A stretch of DNA of 5,169 nucleotides, taken from the NCBI GenBank assembly GCA_029864225.1, contig JAOTTU010000136.1:1-5169 (forward strand), in the 5' to 3' direction. Positions 1-4,767 of the stretch are shown in pieces; positions within the stretch are counted from its first letter, which is position 1, and each line of letters begins with the position of its first letter. The DNA comes from Gammaproteobacteria bacterium. GTDB lineage: Bacteria; Pseudomonadota; Gammaproteobacteria; UBA9214. The translations under genes were made by a program, and so were the position numbers. The notes under the pieces were generated by a model, which had not been told where the DNA came from, did no database searches, and was given only the letters and a program-made list of their open reading frames with translations.

Positions 1-6
1 GTGATT

Positions 7-95
7 GAAAAAACTGAATAAAGGGGCCGAATACATTTTTCAGTCTTGAGATTTTCTGGGTCTTCCGTGTCAGGAAATGTATCCGGCCCCTTTAT
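7..95 (-). terminator. Possible rho-independent terminator of the peroxiredoxin gene
   Basis: Read on the minus strand, the 18-95 inverted repeat forms a long hairpin with a GGGGCC-rich stem beginning at the peroxiredoxin stop codon. It is followed by a T-rich tract (GTTTTTTC at about 6-13). The position fits a terminator. The 32-base loop is large for an intrinsic terminator, and the repeat may only coincidentally serve this role. Confidence 0.35.
18..95. repeat. Imperfect inverted repeat, MITE/REP-like element
   Basis: The left arm (18-40) and right arm (73-95) are reverse complements at 20 of 23 positions, separated by a 32-base loop. The arm core reads AAAGGGGCCGRATACATTT. The right arm includes the stop codon of the peroxiredoxin gene. 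The left arm with its flank (17-49) matches 2220-2252 at 28 of 33 positions in the same orientation, so this is a dispersed repeat and not just a private terminator. No transposase is present in the window; mobilisation in trans is inference. Confidence 0.75.
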
Positions 96-122
96 CGAAG
101 CCGGGCCCCTTTATCGAAGCCA
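85..122. repeat. 19-bp tandem duplication at the peroxiredoxin 3' end
   Basis: Two adjacent 19-base units (85-103 and 104-122) share GGCCCCTTTATCGAAGCC and differ only in the last base. The unit overlaps the right arm of the inverted repeat. Because 19 is not a multiple of three, the second copy shifts the reading frame of the peroxiredoxin gene and creates its present TAA. With a single copy the protein would end GAGYIS instead of GARLR. Confidence 0.85.
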
Positions 123-583
123 GCGGCTTCCGTCACGAACTCCAGCATCTTGCGCGCATGGTCCTTGGGTGTGACGCCGTACTCGATGTAGGCCAGCCTG
201 CCGTCCGGATCGATCATGAAGGTTGAGCGCACGATCCCCATCTTTTTGATGCCGTTCTTTTCCTTTTCCTGGTACACACCGTAGTCGTTGCAGGCTGTCC
301 TCTCTACGTCCGCCAGCAGGATGACCTTTAGACCGAACTTCTGCCGGAAGGCCTGGTGGCTGAAGCAGTCGTCGGCGCTGATGCCGAGCACCGTAATGCC
401 GGCTTCCGCGTACTCCTCACTCAGGTCGGTGAATTCGTTCGCCTGAATGGTGCAGCCGGGCGTGTCGTCTTTCGGGTAGAAGTACACCACCACCCAGCTG
501 CCGGCGAACTCGGCCAGGCTGCGCAGCTTCATGTCGGTATCCGGTAGCTCTATGGCAGGTGCCATGTCTCCTGTTTTCAGCAT
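92..583 (-). CDS. bcp: Thiol peroxidase of the PrxQ/BCP family
   Basis: A cytosolic thiol peroxidase that reduces hydrogen peroxide and organic hydroperoxides, normally recycled by thioredoxin. The 163 residues show the thioredoxin-fold AhpC/TSA core: VVVYFYPKDDTPGCT at about 31-45 with peroxidatic C44 and the conserved P37 and T41, a SADD-SHQAF segment at 69-79, and MGIVRSTFMIDPDG at 115-128, where R119 is the conserved active-site Arg. Length is close to E. coli BCP (156 aa). The usual resolving Cys five residues after the peroxidatic Cys is Asn here (N49); C73 or C98 are the only alternatives. The ATG at 583 follows a GGGAG Shine-Dalgarno with 7-base spacing. The last residues (from about GFDKGARLR) come from a repeat insertion and are not family sequence. 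It lies 90 bases downstream of selO on the same strand and could be co-transcribed with it. Confidence 0.93.
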   Translation of the reverse strand: MLKTGDMAPAIELPDTDMKLRSLAEFAGSWVVVYFYPKDDTPGCTIQANEFTDLSEEYAEAGITVLGISADDCFSHQAFRQKFGLKVILLADVERTACNDYGVYQEKEKNGIKKMGIVRSTFMIDPDGRLAYIEYGVTPKDHARKMLEFVTEAAGFDKGARLR

Positions 584-590
584 AACGTTA

Positions 591-595
591 CTCCC
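591..595 (-). promoter_or_regulatory. Shine-Dalgarno of the peroxiredoxin gene
   Basis: The minus strand reads GGGAGTAACGTTATG, placing a GGGAG ribosome-binding site 7 bases before the ATG. It is the clearest ribosome-binding site in the window and supports this start; the other genes have weak sites or none visible. Confidence 0.7.
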
Positions 596-673
596 TCGAT
601 GTGGTTCTATCTGCGGTGTGTCCGGTGGGTCGTACGGCCACCATGTTAACCGGTTTATGGGCTGGGCCTCTAT

Positions 674-2191
674 TCACGTCCCGCAAAACGTCTGCTGCAC
701 GACTTCATCCGGTTCAGGCGGCCACATGTAGACGTCCTTGTTTGGTTGCCGCTCGTAGGGTGTTTGCAGCACCGCGTGCAGGTCATGGAAGACTGTAAAA
801 TCATCCTGGTCTTCCGCCGCCCGGATGGCGGCCTCGATCTGATGGTTGCGGGGGATGTACACGGGGTTCGTTGCCTGCATGCGTGCCTGACGGCCTTCAG
901 CGTCGCTGTTTTCCTTCTTGAGTCGGCTGCGCCACTGATCAAGCCAGTGATCGATCTGTCCCAGGTCATTAAACAAAGCGCGCAGGCTCTCGTCCTGGTC
1001 CGTTGAGTCGATCGCGAGCCTGGACAAGTAATAGAATGTGAGGGTGAAATCCGCCTGGTTCTCGGCCATCACGTCGAACAGGTCATTGATCAACGCCTTG
1101 TCCTCATCGAGGCGGATATCCAGGCCGGTCTTTGCGCGCATGCCGTTGAGCCAGTAACCCTGGTATAACCCCGCATACTCTCCCAGTGCAGCCTGTGCAG
1201 CCTCCACGGCGTCCTCGGTCGTCTCTGCCAGCAGAGGCAGGATGGATTCCGCCAGGCGCGTCAGGTTCCACAACCCGATGTTCGGCTGGTTGTTGTAGGC
1301 ATAGCGGCCGTGGTGATCGATGGAGCTGTACACCTGGTCGTGCGTGTAATGGTCCATGAACGCACAGGGGCCATAGTCGATGGTCTCGCCGGCAATCGAC
1401 ATATTGTCGGTGTTCATCACGCCGTGGATAAAACCGAGCTGCATCCACTGTGCGATCAGCGCCGCCTGCCGGTCTATGATCGCCTCGAACCAGGCCCGGT
1501 AGGGCTGTGGTGCACCGCGACAGTCGGGATAATTGTGCCCGATGACATAGTCAGCCAGTTTTGTGACGGCATCCAGGTCGCTTTTCGATGAGAAATGCTC
1601 GAAGGTGCCGACACGCACGAAGCTGCTGGCGATGCGGGTGATCACGGCGCCGGGTAGCAGTTCCTGGCGGGCCACCTGTTCGCCAGTGCTCACGGCGGCC
1701 AGTGCGCGGGTGGTGGGCACACCGAGTTTCGCCATGGCCTCGCTGACCAGGTATTCGCGCAGCACCGGCCCCAGGGCGGAGCGCCCGTCACCGCCGCGCG
1801 AGAACAGCGTGCGCCCGGAGCCTTTCAGGTGCAGGTCAGCGAGCGTGCCATCCGGGCGCCCGATCTGGCCCAACAGCAGGGCACGGCCATCACCGAGCTG
1901 CGGATTGAAATGGCCGAACTGGTGGCCGGCATAGGCCATCGCCAGGGGCGCGGCACCCTCGGGCACACGGTTGCCGGCAAGGATGGCCGCACCATCGGAC
2001 GAGGCCAGGCAGGTGTCTGCAAGCCCGAGTTCCTCGGCCAGCGCCTGGTTGAAGATAACCAGTGCCGGATTTGAAACGGGTGCAGGCGTGATCCTGGCGT
2101 AGAAGTTTTCGCCGAGATCAGCGTAGCGGTTGTTGAACGGGATCGGTTTCAATGGAAAAGCGTGGCCTGGTAAAACAGGGTCTGAGCACAA
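674..2191 (-). CDS. selO: Protein adenylyltransferase SelO (YdiU family)
   Basis: SelO is a pseudokinase-fold enzyme that transfers AMP from ATP to Ser, Thr or Tyr of target proteins, including redox proteins such as glutaredoxin in E. coli. All nucleotide and metal residues known from the family are present at expected spacing: G100, G102 and R103 (QLGDGR), K123 (LHLKGSG), D135 and G136, E146 (LREYLVSE), R186 and R193, catalytic D262 with N263 (NTDNMSI), and D272 (IDYGP). The protein is full length at 505 aa and ends FCGT, placing a Cys (C503) where animal SelO carries selenocysteine. The activation-loop Cys of E. coli SelO is not found; the loop reads VYSSIDHHGRY. There is no ATG start: the frame opens at TTG (2191), immediately after an in-frame TAA, and the only other early candidate is TTG at 2152, next to where homology begins (about PFNNRYADLG). 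The N-terminal 13 residues are doubtful. Confidence 0.95.
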   Translation of the reverse strand: MCSDPVLPGHAFPLKPIPFNNRYADLGENFYARITPAPVSNPALVIFNQALAEELGLADTCLASSDGAAILAGNRVPEGAAPLAMAYAGHQFGHFNPQLGDGRALLLGQIGRPDGTLADLHLKGSGRTLFSRGGDGRSALGPVLREYLVSEAMAKLGVPTTRALAAVSTGEQVARQELLPGAVITRIASSFVRVGTFEHFSSKSDLDAVTKLADYVIGHNYPDCRGAPQPYRAWFEAIIDRQAALIAQWMQLGFIHGVMNTDNMSIAGETIDYGPCAFMDHYTHDQVYSSIDHHGRYAYNNQPNIGLWNLTRLAESILPLLAETTEDAVEAAQAALGEYAGLYQGYWLNGMRAKTGLDIRLDEDKALINDLFDVMAENQADFTLTFYYLSRLAIDSTDQDESLRALFNDLGQIDHWLDQWRSRLKKENSDAEGRQARMQATNPVYIPRNHQIEAAIRAAEDQDDFTVFHDLHAVLQTPYERQPNKDVYMWPPEPDEVVQQTFCGT

Positions 2192-2200
2192 TTAACCCTG
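2176..2200. repeat. Repeat-end remnant with small hairpin over the selO start
   Basis: GGGTCTGAGCACAATT at 2178-2193 matches the repeat end GTGTCAGAGCACATTT of the tag/sensor junction at 13 of 16 positions. It is bounded by a perfect 6-base inverted repeat, CAGGGT (2176-2181) and ACCCTG (2195-2200). The apparent TTG start and first codons of selO lie inside it, suggesting that the 5' end of the gene was remodelled by a repeat. Confidence 0.5.
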
Positions 2201-2206
2201 ATTATA
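2201..2206 (-). promoter_or_regulatory. Candidate -10 box upstream of selO
   Basis: The minus strand carries a perfect TATAAT here. No convincing -35 hexamer lies 16-18 bases upstream, where the sequence falls in the GGGC/GCCC-containing repeat end. If active, transcription would begin near 2194, almost on the TTG at 2191, giving a leaderless message or one translated from the TTG at 2152. Confidence 0.35.
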
Positions 2207-2219
2207 GCGCAACAATAAC

Positions 2220-2291
2220 AATAAAAGGGCAGGATACATTCTTCAGTGTTGAATAAAAGAGTCTGAATCATTGTTGTCCTGCAGATTTATT
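2220..2291. repeat. Degenerate inverted repeat between tag and selO
   Basis: The left part (2220-2252, core AAAAGGGCAGGATACATT) matches 17-49 at 28 of 33 positions. The right part (2277-2291, TCCTGCAGATTTATT) is an imperfect reverse complement of its beginning, with AATAAA and GCAGGA shared. It appears to be an eroded copy of the element at 18-95. It occupies about half of the 134-base tag-selO gap. Confidence 0.6.
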
Positions 2292-2325
2292 CGATGTCGC
2301 AATTGTTGGCAGTTGATTCGGGTCT

Positions 2326-2919
2326 TTAACTATCACGAATCTGCTTATGCCGGAAACAGCTCGTTACGTGGTCGTTAACGAGCCCCGCTGCCTGCATATA
2401 GGCATAACAAATGGTCGAGCCCGTAAACTTGAACCCGAGTTCCCTGAGCGCCTTGCTCATTGCGTCAGATTGAGCGCTCCTGGCGGGCAACTGCTTCAGG
2501 GTTCGCCAGCGGTTGTGCCGGGTCCGGCCATCGACGAATCGCCACACGAAGGCGTCGAATGAGCCCTCATGCTCCTGTAGCTCCAGGAACTTTCGTGCAT
2601 TACTAATCGTAGACTCTACCTTCAGTCTATTACGGATTATGCCGGGATTGCCAAGCAGTGCGTTTACCTTGCACCGGGTGTAGCGTGCGATCAGTTCCGG
2701 GTCGAAATTGTCGAATGCCTCGCGAAAGTTCTCACGCTTGTTCAATACCGTCGACCAGCTCAGTCCTGCCTGGAAGGCGTCCAGTACCAGGTACTCGAAA
2801 TGCCTGCGATCGTCATGAACCGGAACACCCCACTCGGTATCATGGTACTCGACCATCAGGGGGTTTGACTCGATCTTGCCGGGCCATTGGCAGCGTTTGA
2901 GGTTGTGATCAATCGACAT
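2326..2919 (-). CDS. tag: DNA-3-methyladenine glycosylase I
   Basis: Tag excises 3-methyladenine from alkylated DNA, starting base excision repair in the cytoplasm. The 197 residues align nearly end to end with E. coli Tag (187 aa): RCQW at 9-12, YHDTEWGVP at 25-33, QAGLSWSTVLNKRENFR at 50-66, FVWRFVDG at 124-131, SDAMSKALRELGFKF at 151-165, and TICYAYMQAAGLVNDHV at 169-185. The structural zinc ligands correspond to C10, H26, H184 and C188, and Y25 and W55 of the base pocket are kept. The pocket Glu (E38 in E. coli) is replaced by Asp (D47). The ATG at 2919 is the only reasonable start; no strong Shine-Dalgarno precedes it (minus strand GTAAATAATTCACTCATG). It is transcribed divergently from the sensor gene across a repeat-filled 105-base gap. 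Confidence 0.95.
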   Translation of the reverse strand: MSIDHNLKRCQWPGKIESNPLMVEYHDTEWGVPVHDDRRHFEYLVLDAFQAGLSWSTVLNKRENFREAFDNFDPELIARYTRCKVNALLGNPGIIRNRLKVESTISNARKFLELQEHEGSFDAFVWRFVDGRTRHNRWRTLKQLPARSAQSDAMSKALRELGFKFTGSTICYAYMQAAGLVNDHVTSCFRHKQIRDS

Positions 2920-2938
2920 GAGTGAATTATTTACTTCA

Positions 2939-3010
2939 TAAGGATAAGGGTGTCAGCACATTTACTGCTTATATCAGAAATAAATGTGCTCTGACACCAA
3001 TTATCTTTTA
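2939..3010. repeat. Inverted repeat in the divergent tag/sensor junction
   Basis: The left arm contains GGTGTCAG-CACATTTA (2949-2964) and the right arm TAAATGTGCTCTGACACC (2981-2998). They pair over 16 bases with a 2-base AG bulge, around a 16-base loop. Weaker pairing (GATAA and flanks) extends to about 2939 and 3010. It fills most of the gap between the two start codons, so it must overlap or sit between their promoters. It has no T-run of a terminator, and its ends resemble other repeats in the window. Confidence 0.75.
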
Positions 3011-3024
3011 CACTGTTTGAGTTT

Positions 3025-4578
3025 ATGGATACAACGCCAAAAATAGATTCGACCGTTAGCAGTCAGAGCGAGCGTTTTCCCGGATTTATGTTTCTCGCCC
3101 TTTTCCTGCCGATTGCGATTTTAGTGTTTCTGGCAGGTATTTATTTTGCATCGCAGCGTACAGATACACGTATCAAGGAGATTCTCGGTTCTGACAGCGC
3201 CAGACTCAATCACATCACCGGGTTTCTTGGCGCAGAAGTATTGGGATCACTTAAACATCTACGTTCTCTATCTGCTGAAACCGTAACAAAGCAAGCCCTG
3301 GATTCACCGGATCCGGAACACCTGCGGTTGCTGGAGTCTTCGTTTCTGACGCTTGCGCGACGCAATCCGCAATATCAACAGGTTCGCTGGATTGATGAAT
3401 CCGGGATTGAAAAGGCAAGGGTAATGCGTGACCAGGGAGAGCCGTACGCGGCGGCTCGACAGGATCTGCAGGACAAGAGCACGCGCTATTATTTTGAAGC
3501 GGCTAATGCGCTATTGCCGGGCGAGCTGTATATCTCCCGTGTCGATTTGAATGTAGAGCACGGACAGATTGAAATGCCAGCCAGGCCAGTGCTACGTATC
3601 GCCACGCCCGTAGAGAATAGTGGTCATAAACGCCGCGGGATTTTCGTCATAAACATCGAGATGAAACACCTGTTTAATCTTGTACGCACTCCGGGGGAAA
3701 CGCAGCTGGAGGCAGATTACCTTCTGGTCAACCAGCAAGGTGTAATATTGAATGGCGATATTGAGAACTTCAAGTCCGCTGATGCGCAGGAGCAAAGCGT
3801 GGACTTCATCTTGCCTGACCCGGAAGTCCGTGAGAGAGTTTCAGCGAGCGACTCGGGAAGCCTTGAATTGCGGGACGGGTTATGGACCTGGAAAAAACTT
3901 TCTCCTTTTGCCACCTTCGACAGATTGTCTCAGGTGTTTCCAGAACATCTGGTCTCCTTTGACCAGTTGATCTCCGACGACTTTTCGCTGAAGTTGGTGG
4001 CGCATCGGCCAGCCAGTTTCTTAGTGGACATACGTAGCGAGTATCGTTTGCTGATCTCTCTGGGTGTGATTTCAATTCTGTCAGTTTATGGTCTTTCGCT
4101 GTTTCTTTATTTAAGTAGTCGTGCCCGTGTGCGGCATGCTGAAGTGGAGGCCGCACATGCAATGGCGCGCGCATCGAGCTTGGTGCGCATGAAGGAACTT
4201 GAAGAGCGTTTTCATCGCCTGGTTGATGCCAGTAGTATTGGGCAATTGGTCGTTGACAGCGATGGCCGAATTGAAATTTCCAATCTCGCTGCAGAGCGAA
4301 TGTTGGGCTATGAAAGAGGGGAACTCGAAAGGTTGCTGGTCGATACACTGTTGCCAGCCAGTTTGCATGAGAAACATGTGCACTATCGCAAGCAATATTT
4401 GCAAGCTCCGGAGGCCCGGATGATGGGTGTGGGGCGTGAATTGGTAGCTGTCAGGAAAGATGGTTCAGCAATACCGGTGGAAGTGGGTCTGACCCCCTAC
4501 TCAGACCAGGGCCGGCAGTTGATCCTGGTTAGTATCATCGACCTGTCTCATCGTGACGGAGTTGCCAGAATTAGCTAG
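3025..4578 (+). CDS. Membrane sensor with Cache-like and PAS domains, no output domain
   Basis: The 517-residue protein has a short cytoplasmic N-terminus, TM1 at about 20-42, a large periplasmic region (44-338), TM2 at about 342-363, a short linker helix (366-395) and one PAS domain (about 392-508). The periplasmic part resembles the double-Cache sensor domains of diguanylate cyclases and kinases: QVRWIDESGIEKARV (119-133), LQDKSTRYYFEAA (148-160), LYISRVDLNVEHG (168-180), PVLRIATPV (188-196). The PAS contains LLPASLHEKHVHYRKQY, MMGVGREL and RKDGSAIPVEVGL. H451 and R471 align without gaps to the haem-ligating His and distal Arg of Bradyrhizobium FixL, but many PAS domains without haem share these. 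The protein stops at IIDLSHRDGVARIS, where a histidine kinase or GGDEF would normally begin. Ligand and partner are unknown. The ATG at 3025 has no clear Shine-Dalgarno. By eye the gene is more AT-rich than its neighbours. Confidence 0.85.
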   Translation: MDTTPKIDSTVSSQSERFPGFMFLALFLPIAILVFLAGIYFASQRTDTRIKEILGSDSARLNHITGFLGAEVLGSLKHLRSLSAETVTKQALDSPDPEHLRLLESSFLTLARRNPQYQQVRWIDESGIEKARVMRDQGEPYAAARQDLQDKSTRYYFEAANALLPGELYISRVDLNVEHGQIEMPARPVLRIATPVENSGHKRRGIFVINIEMKHLFNLVRTPGETQLEADYLLVNQQGVILNGDIENFKSADAQEQSVDFILPDPEVRERVSASDSGSLELRDGLWTWKKLSPFATFDRLSQVFPEHLVSFDQLISDDFSLKLVAHRPASFLVDIRSEYRLLISLGVISILSVYGLSLFLYLSSRARVRHAEVEAAHAMARASSLVRMKELEERFHRLVDASSIGQLVVDSDGRIEISNLAAERMLGYERGELERLLVDTLLPASLHEKHVHYRKQYLQAPEARMMGVGRELVAVRKDGSAIPVEVGLTPYSDQGRQLILVSIIDLSHRDGVARIS

Positions 4579-4597
4579 GGTGGCAGCAAACACCCTC

Positions 4598-4637
4598 GGG
4601 TTATGACCTCGCCGAATAACCGGGGACGGGTAATTCG
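4598..4637 (+). other. Overlapping small hairpins downstream of the sensor gene
   Basis: GGTTAT (4599-4604) pairs with ATAACC (4616-4621). Alternatively CGAATAACC (4613-4621) pairs with GGTAATTCG (4629-4637) with one mismatch. The two stems are mutually exclusive. No T-run follows, so a rho-independent terminator is not supported. Confidence 0.35.
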
Positions 4638-4767
4638 CCAGTCCAATGCTTGCCTTCCGTGGCATTCGCATCCTTCATGAAAATTTTTCCTTAATACGTC
4701 CTGACACGATAACATGTAACCCAAGTACTGAATCTGGTGTTTCCATAAATAAACCTGTCCCTTTTTC
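4622..4767. repeat. Eroded repeat element between sensor and methyltransferase genes
   Basis: The right end, read on the minus strand from 4766 to 4747, is AAAAAGGGACAGGTTTATTT, a repeat-end type I associate with gammaproteobacterial intergenic elements. The left end, GGGGACGGGTAATT at 4622-4635, is similar in inverted arrangement with one gap. In between, minus-strand GTGTCAGGACGTATTAA (about 4691-4707) matches the GTGTCAGAGCACATTTA end at 12 of 17 positions. Together these suggest one decayed element or nested remnants. No protein-coding remains were recognised in this 189-base gap. Confidence 0.45.

Noticed and set aside
624..642. Small hairpin GGTGG/CCACC between selO and the peroxiredoxin gene as a terminator
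   Set aside because: Five-base stem with a nine-base loop and no T-run on either strand; too weak to call, so co-transcription remains possible.
1104..1448. Open minus-strand frame of 114 codons
   Set aside because: It lies wholly inside selO in another frame, has no recognisable domain, and its composition is what a GC-rich gene yields in an alternative frame.
2939..3010. Inverted repeat as a CRISPR unit or regulator operator
   Set aside because: There is only one copy here, with unequal arms and a bulge, and its ends resemble other dispersed repeats in the window.
3806..4348. Open minus-strand frame of 180 codons opposite the sensor gene
   Set aside because: It is antisense to the Cache and PAS coding sequence, shows no domain, and the plus-strand frame has clear family motifs.
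4579..4680. Read-through of the sensor stop codon giving a hidden output domain
   Set aside because: The frame adds only about 34 residues to a TGA at 4678-4680 and shows no HisKA, GGDEF or HAMP-like sequence.
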